From Acidobacteriota bacterium (lineage in GTDB: Bacteria; Acidobacteriota; Vicinamibacteria; Vicinamibacterales; SCN-69-37): a DNA stretch of 58,640 nucleotides. The notes beneath the pieces are model-generated. The model worked only from the letters and a program-made list of their open reading frames with translations. It was not told where the DNA came from and did not search any database. The stretch is taken from positions 1 to 58,640 of the forward strand of contig SHUF01000011.1 in the NCBI GenBank assembly GCA_009694745.1. Reading direction: 5' to 3'. Positions 18,132 to 28,129 of the stretch are shown here, in pieces. A program made the position numbers and the translations under genes. Every line of letters starts with the position of its first letter. The first letter of the stretch is position 1.

Positions 18132-19564
18132 AACGCTTCAGCCGCCTCTTCGTGGTCTTTCACATCCTGTCCGACATCGTGACGGCGGCTGCGGCGTTCC
18201 TGCTGGCCTACCTCATTCGATTCCAGACCGGCCTCATCGAAACCCCCAAGGGCACGCCGCCCCTTGAGCAGTATCTGACCGTGCTGCCGTTTGTCGCGTT
18301 GATGGTGCCGGTGGCGTTCCATCTGCAGCGCCTGTATCGCCTGCGCCGCGGCCGGTCGCGCATGGATGATTTTTTCGCTGTGCTGGTGGGCAGCCTGCTG
18401 ACCGTGCTGCTGGCGTTGGTCGGCACGCTCTACGTTCAGACGTATCACCTGAGCGACGCCCGCAAGGCCCTGGGGTATCTGGAAGTGTCGCAGTGGGTGT
18501 GGGTGCTCTTCCTCGGCCTCAATGTCCTCTTCGCATTCGCGTCGCGCGAGTTCGTGCGCGCGCAGTTGCGGCGCCGCTGGCGCAAGGGCATCGGCCTTCG
18601 ACGCGTCCTCATCGTCGGGGCCAGCGATCTGGGCCGGATGGTGGCCGACCGCATTCTCCAGCATGGCGAGTTGGGGTTCAGGCTCATTGGCTTCGTGGAC
18701 GACCGCGCCACGACCAGCGACACCATTGGCTATCGCGGCCTGCCCATCCTGGGGGCCCTGAACGAGACCACGGACATTTGCACCCGTGAACATATCGACG
18801 AGATCTATGTGGCGTTGCCGCTCGACGAGCACGTCAAGATGCTTGGCGTCGTGGAGATGGCGAGCCGCGAGTGCATCGAGATTCACGTGGTGCCCGACCT
18901 GCTGCAGTTCATCGCCCTGCGGGCGCGGCTGGAAGACCTCGATGGCATGCCGATCATTTCGATCAACGACATGCCGCTGCGGGGCTTCAACAGCCTGCTG
19001 AAGCGGGCGGTGGATGTCGCGCTGTCGCTGGGAGTGATCGTGGGGGGCGCCGTGCCCGCGCTGCTGGTGGCACTCGTCATCAAGCGCAGTTCGCCCGGCC
19101 CGGTCTTCTACACCCAGGAGCGCATGGGCCTGGACGGCAAGTCGTTCACGGTCTGGAAATTCCGGTCGATGCCGATAGATGCTGAAGAAGTGACCGGCCC
19201 GACCTGGGCGCGCGACGACGACCCCCGGGCCACGGTGGTGGGGCGGTGGTTGCGCAAGACCGACATGGACGAGTTGCCGCAGTTCTGGAATGTGCTGAAG
19301 GGCGACATGTCGATCGTGGGCCCGCGGCCCGAGCGGCCGTTTTTTGTTGAGCAGTTCAAACACCAGATTTCCCAGTACATGCTGCGCCACAAGGTCAAGG
19401 CCGGCATTACGGGATGGGCGCAGGTCAACGGCTGGCGCGGCAACACGTCGCTGGAAAAACGCATCGAATTTGACCTCTACTACATCGAGAACTGGTCAAT
19501 CAGTCTCGACTTCAAGATCATGTGGCTTACCGTCATGCGGGGCATCCACCGCGCGGCGCACTAA
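18125..19564 (+). CDS. Polyprenyl-phosphate glycosyl-1-phosphate transferase (WcaJ/WbaP type)
   Basis: Starts glycan assembly by moving a hexose-1-phosphate from a UDP-sugar to undecaprenyl phosphate. The 479-residue membrane protein has four N-terminal transmembrane helices, a Rossmann-like CoA-binding-3 domain ([19 protein letters not shown]) and a further helix. The bacterial sugar-transferase catalytic domain follows, with KFRSMP, the [20 protein letters not shown] block and the NGWRGNTS motif characteristic of glucose/galactose-1-P initiating enzymes. Its place after the glycosyltransferases marks the cluster as repeat-unit polysaccharide synthesis. Confidence 0.92.
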   Translation: MVKRFSRLFVVFHILSDIVTAAAAFLLAYLIRFQTGLIETPKGTPPLEQYLTVLPFVALMVPVAFHLQRLYRLRRGRSRMDDFFAVLVGSLLTVLLALVGTLYVQTYHLSDARKALGYLEVSQWVWVLFLGLNVLFAFASREFVRAQLRRRWRKGIGLRRVLIVGASDLGRMVADRILQHGELGFRLIGFVDDRATTSDTIGYRGLPILGALNETTDICTREHIDEIYVALPLDEHVKMLGVVEMASRECIEIHVVPDLLQFIALRARLEDLDGMPIISINDMPLRGFNSLLKRAVDVALSLGVIVGGAVPALLVALVIKRSSPGPVFYTQERMGLDGKSFTVWKFRSMPIDAEEVTGPTWARDDDPRATVVGRWLRKTDMDELPQFWNVLKGDMSIVGPRPERPFFVEQFKHQISQYMLRHKVKAGITGWAQVNGWRGNTSLEKRIEFDLYYIENWSISLDFKIMWLTVMRGIHRAAH

Positions 19565-19584
19565 CAGTTATTGGGGAGTGTTTC

Positions 19585-20511
19585 GTGCGAGTTGTCATTA
19601 CCGGCGCCGCCGGCTTTATCGGATCTCACCTGAGTGAAACCCTGCTGGATCGGGGCCACAGTGTTGTTGGCATCGACAACCTGCTGACTGGAGACCTCAA
19701 CAACATCGCGCACCTGCGCGACCGCAACTTCGAGTTCATCCGTCACGATGTGACGCGGTACATCGATGTCAGCGGGCCGGTGGATCTCGTGCTGCACTGG
19801 GCGAGCCCGGCCAGCCCGATTGACTACCTGGAACTGCCCATTCAGACGCTCAAAGTGGGGTCGCTCGGCACGCACAACGCGCTCGGACTCGCCAAGGCGA
19901 AGAACGCGCGATTTGTGATCGCCTCCACCTCCGAGGTCTACGGCGACCCGCTCGAACATCCGCAGAAGGAAACCTACTGGGGCAACGTCAACCCCGTGGG
20001 TCCGCGCGGCGTGTACGACGAAGCCAAACGGTTTGCCGAGGCCATCACCATGGCGTATCACCGCCACCACGGCCTGGACGCGAAGATCATCCGCATCTTC
20101 AACACCTACGGCCCCCGGATGCGGATTCATGACGGCCGCGCCGTGCCCACGTTCATCGGACAGGCGTTGCGCGGCGAAGACGTGACGATTTTTGGCAGCG
20201 GCAGCCAGACGCGAAGCTTCTGCTACGTGACGGACCTGGTAAATGGCATCCTCAAACTGGCGGACTCGAACACCAACGACCCGGTGAACGTCGGCAACCC
20301 GCACGAAATGTCGATTGAGGAAATCGCGCGGACGATCATTCAGATGACCGGCTCCTCGAGCCAGATCGTCTTCAAGCCCCTGCCCACCGACGACCCCAAG
20401 GTCAGGCGCCCCGACATCACCCGCGCTCGCACGATCCTCGGCTGGGAACCGAAGGTCGCGCTGGAAGAGGGACTGACGAGTACGATTGATTACTTTCGCA
20501 CGAAAATCTGA
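19585..20511 (+). CDS. UDP-glucuronate decarboxylase (UDP-xylose synthase) family SDR
   Basis: NAD-dependent extended SDR of 308 residues that turns UDP-glucuronate into UDP-xylose. It starts with [17 protein letters not shown], has the [14 protein letters not shown] motif and the catalytic Y-x-x-x-K in [12 protein letters not shown], with the [10 protein letters not shown] segment shared by UXS enzymes. The start is GTG at 19585 after GGGGAG (19573-19578); in-frame codons before it overlap the previous gene. Last gene of the operon, and a functional partner of ugd. The specificity call rests on overall resemblance to UXS rather than on a unique residue. Confidence 0.9.
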   Translation: MRVVITGAAGFIGSHLSETLLDRGHSVVGIDNLLTGDLNNIAHLRDRNFEFIRHDVTRYIDVSGPVDLVLHWASPASPIDYLELPIQTLKVGSLGTHNALGLAKAKNARFVIASTSEVYGDPLEHPQKETYWGNVNPVGPRGVYDEAKRFAEAITMAYHRHHGLDAKIIRIFNTYGPRMRIHDGRAVPTFIGQALRGEDVTIFGSGSQTRSFCYVTDLVNGILKLADSNTNDPVNVGNPHEMSIEEIARTIIQMTGSSSQIVFKPLPTDDPKVRRPDITRARTILGWEPKVALEEGLTSTIDYFRTKI

Positions 20512-20624
20512 ACCATTGCGTCGACGTCAGCCCAGTCTCGGATCCAGCTCAATTCAATATCGCCTCGATTAAGGGTTGAGGATCGAGTCGATGGCATGGC
20601 GGATCGAGGAGATCGACCGCCGCC

Positions 20625-21188
20625 CTATGCGCGCGTCGTGTCGCCCGGCACGCGCGTGACCCGGCGGAGATAGTCTGCGGCCGACAGCAGCGTGATGATT
20701 AGCGAGAGGTAGACGAAGACTGGCAACACGCCGCCGGGCAGGCCGCGGTAGTTGCCCCAGAGCGTGACCACGCCGGTCAGGATGTAAATGCCCGTGGCGG
20801 CCTTGCCAAGGGGCGACGGCTTGAAGGTGCGCGGCGCCACGGCGAGGTTGATGACCGCGGCCGTCAGCACAATCGCCACATCGCGGCTGATGACGAGCAC
20901 GGTGAGCCACAGCGGCAGGCGGTACGTCATGCCCATGCCCGGAAGCGTCAACATCACGAACATCGTCAGGAGCAGCAACTTGTCGGCCATCGGGTCCAGC
21001 CACGCTCCGAGCGTGGTCTGCTGGTTTGTCCAGCGGGCGATCGCGCCGTCGAGCAGGTCCGTGATGCCTGCCACCACGAACGTGAACAGGGCCCATCCCG
21101 GATAGCCGTACAACATGCAAAGCGCGAAGACCGGCACCAGGACCATGCGCGAAATCGTGAGCAGGTTCGCCGGCGTAAACAGCGTCAT
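20625..21188 (-). CDS. pgsA: CDP-diacylglycerol-glycerol-3-phosphate 3-phosphatidyltransferase
   Basis: Committed enzyme of phosphatidylglycerol synthesis in the inner membrane. The 187-residue protein begins FTPANLLTISRM at ATG 21188 and holds the CDP-alcohol phosphotransferase signature D-G-x2-A-R-x8-G-x3-D-x3-D, visible as LLDGAIAR through GAWLDPMADK. About four further membrane helices follow. The longer open frame upstream overlaps the next gene and carries no conserved sequence. It is the last gene of the minus-strand operon starting at the bactofilin. The 113-base gap to the glycan operon shows no clear terminator. Confidence 0.94.
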   Translation of the reverse strand: MTLFTPANLLTISRMVLVPVFALCMLYGYPGWALFTFVVAGITDLLDGAIARWTNQQTTLGAWLDPMADKLLLLTMFVMLTLPGMGMTYRLPLWLTVLVISRDVAIVLTAAVINLAVAPRTFKPSPLGKAATGIYILTGVVTLWGNYRGLPGGVLPVFVYLSLIITLLSAADYLRRVTRVPGDTTRA

Positions 21189-21196
21189 GGCTAGTC

Positions 21197-22573
21197 CTAT
21201 TGTTTCGCCAATTGCTCGAGGCGCGCGACGGCGGCCACCACCTCTGACCCGGCAGCGAGGCGATTGGGTTCGAACCGGCCAGTCTCGGACATGGCCATCG
21301 CGCCTGTGGCAAGCGCGCCGGCGATGGCGGAATACGCAAGGTGGGCTCGCGAGACGTCGGCTACGACCGGGCGCGAAGCCCGCCACCGGGCGCCTTCAGA
21401 CGGCTGCCGTGCGGCCAGGTCCTGCGTCACGCGCCACACGACCTGGGCAAGTTCGGCACGGCGGACCGGCGCCGCGGGTTGGAACGTGTGATTGGGGAAC
21501 GATTCCATCCACCCGACGCGAATGGTCGGCAGGATCCACGGGGCCGCCCAATGCGAGCGGACGTCGGTGACGACCACGGTCACCCGCCGCGGTGCGCGCC
21601 CGAGGGCGCTCTCGAGGCGAATACCCAGAATAGCGGCCAACTGGCCGCGGGTAATACTGGCCGCCGACGGGATGGCGCGGAACTCGGCAGGCAACGCGTC
21701 GAAGTCGGCGCGGGCGGTCAGCGTGGCGGCACGATCCATCCACTGCTGCCGCGGGTCGATACGAATCGCGCGCGCCAGGGCGGCCGCAGCCTCGCGGAGC
21801 CGGCCATGGGCTTCAAGGACGCCGGCCATCACCGCGTGTGCCTCCGCGTCGCCGGCGTCGAGTTCCAACGACCGGCGGGCATGGGCTTCGGCTTCGTCAA
21901 GTCGGCCGCGGGCGATCTCCACCTGCGCCAACTCGCGCAACACCACGGCGCTGTCGGGCACCAGCACCAGCGCCTGATCGAGCGCGGCCTGCGCCTCGTC
22001 CCACTGCCCCGCCCCGCGCGCAGCCGACGCACGCGTCAACTGGGCCTGCACCACTCGCAGTCGCAGCACTTCCTGCCGTTCGCGCACGTCGTCACGCCCT
22101 GGGTCCACGGCGAGGATGAGGTCGGACATGGTGACGGCCACCACATCCTCCCCGCGCGCCAGGGCCACGTCCATACGGCCCTGAAGTGCGGGCAGGTACG
22201 TGCGATCCATGGCGACAACCCCGTCGAATCGCCTCGCCGCGTCGTCGTACTTGCGATCGATCGAGGCGAGGTACCCCAGCCCGGCGGCGGCAGGGTAAAA
22301 ATCGGGCGACTGACGAAGGATTTCGGTAAAGTCGCGGGTCGCGCCGCGCAGGTCACCCGACTGGAGCCGGCGCCACGCCTGATCATGGCGGGCCCGGACC
22401 TGGGGAGTGGCCTGCAGGCCGTCGGGCACCGTCAGCGGCGGCACCTCGCGATAGGTCGGCGTCGCCGGCAACGCGGGCGTTGCGGTTGGCCCCGAGGCAC
22501 ACGCGGCCGCCGTGGCAAACACCGACGCAGCCATCGCCGCACGCATCCAATCCCGGCGAACGCGCCGGATCAT
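21197..22573 (-). CDS. TPR-repeat lipoprotein with SLH-like C-terminal region
   Basis: Predicted envelope lipoprotein of 458 residues. The signal peptide ends in a lipobox-like ATAAAC (cysteine at about residue 25). Residues 55-280 contain repeated TPR-like helix pairs (for example A-x-G-L-G-Y-L-A-S and A-x-A-H-A-V-M-A-G-V-L). The C-terminal third has segments resembling S-layer-homology repeats (ITRGQLAAILGIRLE, RRAELAQVVWRVTQDL). It may act in envelope organisation. Its role is not known; the stop is 8 bases before the pgsA start and its ATG overlaps the hflX stop. Confidence 0.75.
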   Translation of the reverse strand: MIRRVRRDWMRAAMAASVFATAAACASGPTATPALPATPTYREVPPLTVPDGLQATPQVRARHDQAWRRLQSGDLRGATRDFTEILRQSPDFYPAAAGLGYLASIDRKYDDAARRFDGVVAMDRTYLPALQGRMDVALARGEDVVAVTMSDLILAVDPGRDDVRERQEVLRLRVVQAQLTRASAARGAGQWDEAQAALDQALVLVPDSAVVLRELAQVEIARGRLDEAEAHARRSLELDAGDAEAHAVMAGVLEAHGRLREAAAALARAIRIDPRQQWMDRAATLTARADFDALPAEFRAIPSAASITRGQLAAILGIRLESALGRAPRRVTVVVTDVRSHWAAPWILPTIRVGWMESFPNHTFQPAAPVRRAELAQVVWRVTQDLAARQPSEGARWRASRPVVADVSRAHLAYSAIAGALATGAMAMSETGRFEPNRLAAGSEVVAAVARLEQLAKQ

Positions 22574-23829
22574 GCGATCTCCTGGAGGCGCAACAAACGG
22601 TCGTGCAGGCGCCGTGGCACGTCAGCCTCCACCGTCACCTGCGCGCCCACGGTGATCTGGCTTGTGACCCGGGCATAGCGATGCAGTTCCACCAGCACCT
22701 GCCGATCGGCCTCATTCGAAAAATCGAGATGAAACGTGACGCGCTCGGTGTCCATGGCCACTCTGGACGCCACCGCGTCCACCAGATCACGCACGCCTTC
22801 GCCGGTCATGGCCGACACACACACGGCGCCGGGCGCGGTTGTCGCCAGCCTGTCGCGATCCATCGGCGACAGTTGATCGCACTTGTTGAACACGTCGAGC
22901 ATGGGCACCAGGCCCGCGCCAATTTCGGTCAACACGTCCCGGACGGCGCGCTCGCGGCGCTCCCGGTCGGGCGCTGCCGCATCAATGACATGCAGCAGGA
23001 GATCCGCGTGAATCACTTCCTCGAGCGTGGCGCGAAACGCGGCCACGAGCTGATGTGGCAGTCGATCGATGAACCCAACGGTATCCGACACCATAATCTG
23101 CCGCGCGTCGGGCAACTTGACCCGGCGCACGAGGGGGTCGAGCGTGACGAACAACGCGTCTGAGACCACCGCATCGCCGCCGGTCAGCGCGTTGAAGAGT
23201 GTGGTCTTTCCTGCATTGGTGTACCCGACGAGCGCCACGGTCGGCACCTCGCCGCGCTTTCGCCTGGCGCGAACATATCCACGGCGCTCACTGACCTCGG
23301 CAATTTCCTGCTTGAGCGCCGACACTCGTTGCCGGATTCGTCTGCGGTCCGTCTCAAGTTTGGTTTCACCAGGTCCCCGCGTACCGATGCCGCCGCCCAG
23401 GCGCGAGAGCGCCTCGGCCGACCCCACCAGTCTCGGCAACTTGTACTGCAACTGAGCCAGTTCCACCTGGAGCTTGCCCTCGCGGGTACGCGCCCGCCGC
23501 GCGAAGATGTCGAGGATCAGCTCCGTTCGGTCGATGACTCTCCGATGAAAGACGGCTTCGAGATTACGGGCCTGCGCAGGGCTGAGCACATGGTCGACGA
23601 TCACCACATCGACATCAGCGGCTTCGCACGCCGTCGCCATTTCTGCGGCTCGGCCTTTGCCGAACAATGTAGCGGGATCCGGTGAGGCACGCTCCTGCAT
23701 CGCCCGCAGGACCACCGTGGCGCCAGCCGCGCTGGCCAACCCACCCAGTTCATCGAGCGAGGTCTCGTGATCCACACCCCGCGTGGCACGAGTCATCAGC
23801 GTCAGCAGTGCCGCACGCTCTGTGCTCAT
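22570..23829 (-). CDS. hflX: Ribosome-associated GTPase HflX
   Basis: GTPase that splits stalled or 100S ribosomes. The 419-residue protein carries the glycine-rich HflX domain (RLGGGIGTRGPGETKLETDR), a coiled region, then the G domain with GYTNAGKTT, DTVGFIDRLPHQL and NKCD. A short C-terminal domain closes it. Overlaps of 4 bases at both ends tie it to the TPR lipoprotein gene and tsaC. Confidence 0.95.
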   Translation of the reverse strand: MSTERAALLTLMTRATRGVDHETSLDELGGLASAAGATVVLRAMQERASPDPATLFGKGRAAEMATACEAADVDVVIVDHVLSPAQARNLEAVFHRRVIDRTELILDIFARRARTREGKLQVELAQLQYKLPRLVGSAEALSRLGGGIGTRGPGETKLETDRRRIRQRVSALKQEIAEVSERRGYVRARRKRGEVPTVALVGYTNAGKTTLFNALTGGDAVVSDALFVTLDPLVRRVKLPDARQIMVSDTVGFIDRLPHQLVAAFRATLEEVIHADLLLHVIDAAAPDRERRERAVRDVLTEIGAGLVPMLDVFNKCDQLSPMDRDRLATTAPGAVCVSAMTGEGVRDLVDAVASRVAMDTERVTFHLDFSNEADRQVLVELHRYARVTSQITVGAQVTVEADVPRRLHDRLLRLQEIA

Positions 23830-24470
23830 CCGTGTACAAATTCTAACACGCGGCTCCAGGGGATCGCGCCTTCGCGCAGCAGTACGGGATGCGCCGCGCG
23901 CACGTCCACGAGTGTCGAAGGCAGTCCACCCGGCGTCACACCGGCATCAACAACAAGCACATGCGGGTCGTCTGCAATCACACCGAGTGCTTCGGCGCGA
24001 TCGGCCGGCGGCGCGCCGGTCACATTCGCGCTGGTGGCCGCGAGCGGCTCACCCCACGCTTCGCACATCCGTCGCGCCACGAGATGGTCGGGCACACGGA
24101 TCGCAATCGTGCGGTGTCCCCCATGCACTTCGGGAGCCACCCACGCGGGCGCATCGCGAATGATCGAGAGCGGGCCGGGCCAGAACGCTGCCGCCAGCGC
24201 GGCTTCCCGCGCGTCCAGTCGTCCACCGCACGCCACGACCTGCGCGATATTCGCGGCAACCAGCGGCAATGCCGCGCGCGCGGGCCTGCCTTTGAGCGCA
24301 AACAACCGGCGCACGGCCAGCGAACTCCGGATGTCTACCGCCAGTCCGTACAGGGTGTCGGTCGGGATCGCGACAATGCCTCCGTCACGAAGCCAGGCCA
24401 CGGCCGGAGCCAGATCCTCGACGGTGCACTCGGTGGGGTTGATACGCAGCACGCGGGGACCGGCGATCAT
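23826..24470 (-). CDS. tsaC: L-threonylcarbamoyladenylate synthase (TsaC/Sua5/YrdC family)
   Basis: Makes threonylcarbamoyl-AMP for the universal t6A modification at position 37 of ANN-decoding tRNAs. The 214-residue protein has the YrdC core: GGIVAIPTDTLYGLAVD, FALKGRPARAALPLV, the PGPLSII motif, RVPDH and ATSANVTGAPP. There is no Sua5 C-terminal domain. Short overlaps join it to hflX and the MFS gene. Confidence 0.94.
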   Translation of the reverse strand: MIAGPRVLRINPTECTVEDLAPAVAWLRDGGIVAIPTDTLYGLAVDIRSSLAVRRLFALKGRPARAALPLVAANIAQVVACGGRLDAREAALAAAFWPGPLSIIRDAPAWVAPEVHGGHRTIAIRVPDHLVARRMCEAWGEPLAATSANVTGAPPADRAEALGVIADDPHVLVVDAGVTPGGLPSTLVDVRAAHPVLLREGAIPWSRVLEFVHG

Positions 24471-25675
24471 CGCATCCTCCGCACCGCCCAGGCGACGGCG
24501 GCCAGGCCCACCGCATCCACCACAAACACGCTGCGCATGCTGACCGCGCCCAGCAGGCCCGACACCACCGGGCTCAGCGCCAGTCCCGAGAGCGACGCGG
24601 TCGTCAAATAGCCGAAGGCCACACCACGCGACCGCTCAGGTACGCGCTGCCCGGCCACGGTGTAGATGGTCGTGAACGCCACACCGATGCCAAGTCCAAA
24701 AATCACCGCCGCTGCCACGAGCGCGCTGAAGCCCGGGCCAATGCTGAACACCACCGCGCCAACGGCCGCCAACGCCGAGGCGCCCATCACCAGATGCGCC
24801 GGGCCGCTGTGCCGCAGCAGTGCCGCGCACAGATAGTTGCCAATAGCGGCTGCACCGGCCGCCACCGTGAACACCAACCCCGCCACCACGGGAACCCTCG
24901 ACAACGGCGTCCCAATCTCCCGGAGATACAGCGGAAGGACAGGACCAAAGCTGCGATCAACCATTTGCAGACTGAAGACCATCACAAGAAATAAACCAAA
25001 ATGCGGCACCACCATCAACGACCGCAACGTCACGCGGGGTGCCGCCGCCACCGACGAATCGTGCCGCAGCCCGCGGGCTTCGCGGTACCCCATCAGCACC
25101 AGTACGAACGCCCCAAAAAACAACACCGCAGCGCCGATAAACGCCATCCGCAAGCCAAACGCCTGCGCCAGACTGCCGCCCACTACCGGCCCCAACGCCG
25201 GCCCCAGCCGCTGCGCCGTCTGCACCCAGCCGATGGCGCTTGCCATCTGCGCCGCGGGCGCCGACTGCGCGGCCATCGTCAGCGCCAGCATGCCGTAACC
25301 GGCAAACAGCCCCTGCACCGCGCGCAACGCAAACACCTGCCAGGGTGCGGTGACGAATGCCATGGCGGCCATGATCACTACAAAGCTGAAAAGCGACCGC
25401 GCCACCATCAGCTTGTGGCCGTACCGCTCGCCCACCCGCGCCCAGACCGGCGCCATGACGGCCGTCACCGCCGGCGTGATGCCCAGGCTCACGCCCGACC
25501 ACACGGCAATCGCCCCCACGTCCGACACGCCGAGTTGCTCGAAGTACAGCGGCAGGAACGGCATCACCAGCGTGAAGCCGGTAAACCCGATGAACGTCGC
25601 GACCGTCACCGCCCCGAGATTTCGGCGCCAGTCAGGCGCGCCCGCGTCAGAACCGGATGCGGAGGTCTGAGCCAC
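24467..25675 (-). CDS. MFS transporter, drug-efflux-like
   Basis: Twelve-helix major facilitator of 402 residues. The loop 2-3 signature is present as [13 protein letters not shown], and motif C-like [10 protein letters not shown] occurs in helix 5, typical of antiporters of the drug:H+ families. The start is GTG at 25675, 29 bases inside glpX. Substrate cannot be assigned. It sits among housekeeping genes in a tightly coupled operon. Confidence 0.88.
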   Translation of the reverse strand: MAQTSASGSDAGAPDWRRNLGAVTVATFIGFTGFTLVMPFLPLYFEQLGVSDVGAIAVWSGVSLGITPAVTAVMAPVWARVGERYGHKLMVARSLFSFVVIMAAMAFVTAPWQVFALRAVQGLFAGYGMLALTMAAQSAPAAQMASAIGWVQTAQRLGPALGPVVGGSLAQAFGLRMAFIGAAVLFFGAFVLVLMGYREARGLRHDSSVAAAPRVTLRSLMVVPHFGLFLVMVFSLQMVDRSFGPVLPLYLREIGTPLSRVPVVAGLVFTVAAGAAAIGNYLCAALLRHSGPAHLVMGASALAAVGAVVFSIGPGFSALVAAAVIFGLGIGVAFTTIYTVAGQRVPERSRGVAFGYLTTASLSGLALSPVVSGLLGAVSMRSVFVVDAVGLAAVAWAVRRMR

Positions 25676-26630
25676 GATCGGTGACGTGGATGGTGTCGAT
25701 AAAACGAATCTGGTGCGGTTCGTTCTGCATCACGATGGAACTGGTCCGCGTGCCGTGACCAAAAAACCGCACACCTTTCATCAACGCGCCGTCGGTCACA
25801 CCGGTGGCCACGAACGTGATCGCCTCACCGGACGCGAGGTCACCCGCCGCATAGATCCGCCGGAAGTCGGTGATGCCCATCTTCAGGCACCGCTCCTCGT
25901 CTTCAGGCTTGGCCACCACGAGCCGCGCGTAGATTTCGCCCCCGAGGCAGCGCATCGCTGCCGCCGTCAGCACACCTTCGGGCGCGCCACCGGTGCCCAT
26001 CACCGCATGGACACCCGATCCGTCCACGGCCGCCGCGATGCCCGCTGACAGATCGCCGTCACCAATCAACCGGATGCGCGCGCCGGCTGCCCGGATATCG
26101 GCGATAAGCTTCTCGTGCCGGGGCCGATCCAGCACCATGATGACTAAGTCATCCACATCGCGATCGAGCGCCTTGGCAATCGACTTCAGGTTGTCTTTCA
26201 CCGGCCGGTCCAGGCTCACCGCGTGTTTCGCGCGCGGGCCCACCACCAGTTTTTCCATGTAGAGATCGGGCGCGTGCAGCAGGCCGCTTTTGGACGCGGC
26301 TGCAAGAACCGCGATGGCGTTGTATTCGCCGAGCGCGCACAGGTTCGTGCCTTCGAGTGGATCCACCGCGATATCCACCTCCGGCAGTCCCTTCACGCCC
26401 GTGGCGCCCTGGCCGACTTTTTCACCGATGAACAACATCGGCGCCTCGTCGCGTTCACCTTCCCCGATCACAATTGTGCCGTCGATCGGGACCGAATCCA
26501 GTGTGGCCCGCATGGCTTCCACGGCCGCCCGGTCCGACCCGTGCCGGTCGCCCTGCCCCATGGTGTGCGCACAGGCGATGGCCGCCTGCTCAACGACCCG
26601 CAGCAACTCAAGGGAAAGATCAAACGCCAT
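25647..26630 (-). CDS. glpX: Class II fructose-1,6-bisphosphatase
   Basis: Gluconeogenic phosphatase (327 residues) of the GlpX family. Recognisable motifs are [11 protein letters not shown] near residue 60, DPLEGTNL with the metal-binding aspartate, the [18 protein letters not shown] stretch and [14 protein letters not shown]. Length is typical. The 3' end overlaps the MFS gene by 29 bases, which is long but leaves both frames intact. Confidence 0.95.
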   Translation of the reverse strand: MAFDLSLELLRVVEQAAIACAHTMGQGDRHGSDRAAVEAMRATLDSVPIDGTIVIGEGERDEAPMLFIGEKVGQGATGVKGLPEVDIAVDPLEGTNLCALGEYNAIAVLAAASKSGLLHAPDLYMEKLVVGPRAKHAVSLDRPVKDNLKSIAKALDRDVDDLVIMVLDRPRHEKLIADIRAAGARIRLIGDGDLSAGIAAAVDGSGVHAVMGTGGAPEGVLTAAAMRCLGGEIYARLVVAKPEDEERCLKMGITDFRRIYAAGDLASGEAITFVATGVTDGALMKGVRFFGHGTRTSSIVMQNEPHQIRFIDTIHVTDRGSDLRIRF

Positions 26631-26664
26631 GCGCGACGACTCCTGTCATGTGTATTCCTACCTG

Positions 26665-27462
26665 CTAGCGGCGAAAGACCGACACCGGCGCGCCGACACT
26701 CACACCCATTACGTCGGCGGCACTGGCGGCCTGGGCCGCAAACTCCAGGTGATCGGTGCTGCCAAACAACGCGCCGATCTCGCCCACCGCAATCTCCGAA
26801 AACGTGGACACGACGCGGCTCACATCCCGGCCGCCAATTTCAATTTGCAGAGCCCCGTCGGCCCCGCCGAGTTTCTCACAAACTCGCCGGCTGATATTGG
26901 TCACCACGTTCCCAAACCGGTCCACCCGCACCACCTGGCCACGAATCCCCGCGTCGTCAATCACGGGTTGCACCAGATCCACCTGCACATAGTCGCTGAT
27001 CACGCGGCCGAGCGCCGGCAACTGGATGCCCTTGGCCAGCCAGGCGGCAGCCGGGGCGAACCGATCCCGTCCCTCGAACGTGCGCGACACCGTGGGCCGC
27101 GCGTAGCGCCGTTCGGTCAACTCCACCACCTTCTTCGGCGGCGTATCCTGGAACACGCCTGTGAGCACACCATTGTCGGGCGCCACAAATCGCCAGTCAC
27201 CCACATCAGCCGCAATGCCGCGGCGCGCCGACCCCACGCCGGGGTCCACCACCACGAGGAAGATCGTGCCCGGGGGAAAGTATTTGTAGGTGGCCGCAAG
27301 TTCGCGCGCGGCAAATGGGATGTCGTGCGCCGGCAGGTCGTGCGACACGTCCACGAGCACGGCGTCAGGGCAGATACTGAGCACCACGCCTTTCATGACA
27401 CCGGCATAGTGATCGCGCGTGCCGAAGTCGCTGAGGAACGCAATGGTCGGCCTGCTTGCCAT
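26665..27462 (-). CDS. SAM hydroxide adenosyltransferase (DUF62 / SAM hydrolase)
   Basis: Member of the fluorinase/chlorinase-like superfamily that in most bacteria hydrolyses S-adenosylmethionine to adenosine and methionine using hydroxide. The 265-residue protein starts at IAFLSDFGTRDHYAG, has DVSHDLPAHDI and FLVVVDPGVGSARRG, and then APDNGVL. The C-terminal beta domain has VVRVDRFGNVVTNIS. No halogenase-specific insertion is evident. Length matches the family. Confidence 0.92.
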   Translation of the reverse strand: MASRPTIAFLSDFGTRDHYAGVMKGVVLSICPDAVLVDVSHDLPAHDIPFAARELAATYKYFPPGTIFLVVVDPGVGSARRGIAADVGDWRFVAPDNGVLTGVFQDTPPKKVVELTERRYARPTVSRTFEGRDRFAPAAAWLAKGIQLPALGRVISDYVQVDLVQPVIDDAGIRGQVVRVDRFGNVVTNISRRVCEKLGGADGALQIEIGGRDVSRVVSTFSEIAVGEIGALFGSTDHLEFAAQAASAADVMGVSVGAPVSVFRR

Positions 27463-27488
27463 ACCACCGACGATATCGCACTTTACGG

Positions 27489-28124
27489 TCAGGCAGGACG
27501 ACGGAACAGGGTTTCGCGGGTGCCGGACTTGAGCAGCACGGAATCAGCCGACATCAACCCTTCAAACATCATGTTGATTTCGCGGGTGACCAGCACCCGC
27601 CTCTTGACCGGCGTGGCAGGTACCGGCCGGAGCTCGAAGCGGTCCTCCCGCTTCACGATAAAACGCGTGTAGTGGTTCAGGTCGATGGCCGTGGTGCCGA
27701 AGAACCCGTAGAGGGCCCCGCCTCGGCGCAGCAGCGTCTCGAGATGGCTCGCGAGAGCGACGCCGGCGGTGCGATCGAGAAAATCAAACACGTCCCAGCA
27801 GAGAATGCCGTCCACCGATTCAGGCCCCTGGCCCAGCCTCTTGAACAGCGCAACCTCAAGCCCGTGCCGGACACGCGCCCGGGCCGCCGCCTCGATCTCC
27901 TGAAACAGATCCTCAATATGAAGCTTGCAGGTAAGTCGCTCGGTGAAAAACTGGACGTTCGACCCGATCACCGGCCCGAGGTCAAGCAGCACGGGCCGCT
28001 CGCGCCGACCAACGACCGAGAGAAATTTTGGGAATACCAGTGAAGTGACAAGGGTGGAGTCTGGCCCAGGCGGCCCAACAACACCTGTGTCAGGCGCCGG
28101 CTGCTTCTGTCCCCAATTCAGCAC
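27489..28124 (-). CDS. Class I methyltransferase-like protein paired with bactofilin
   Basis: 211-residue protein with a methyltransferase-like fold pattern: a nucleotide-binding-type strand RPVLLDLGPVIGSNV near residue 45, a later acidic strand (VDGILCWDVFDFLD) and LRRGGALYGFFG in the position of motif IV/post-IV. The SAM-binding glycine loop is weak (G-P-V-I-G), so it may be degenerate. The start is GTG at 28124, 5 bases after the bactofilin stop. I do not recognise a substrate; adjacency suggests a link to the bactofilin cytoskeleton. Confidence 0.7.
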   Translation of the reverse strand: MLNWGQKQPAPDTGVVGPPGPDSTLVTSLVFPKFLSVVGRRERPVLLDLGPVIGSNVQFFTERLTCKLHIEDLFQEIEAAARARVRHGLEVALFKRLGQGPESVDGILCWDVFDFLDRTAGVALASHLETLLRRGGALYGFFGTTAIDLNHYTRFIVKREDRFELRPVPATPVKRRVLVTREINMMFEGLMSADSVLLKSGTRETLFRRPA

Positions 28125-28129
28125 GGGCG

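Noticed and set aside
20512-20624. Possible terminator or small RNA between the glycan operon and pgsA.
   Set aside because: I see no stable hairpin with a T-run and no promoter-like pair in these 113 bases.
27489-28124. Calling this gene a rRNA or quinone methyltransferase.
   Set aside because: The SAM-binding glycine loop is not clear and no substrate motif is present, so only a fold-level label is justified.
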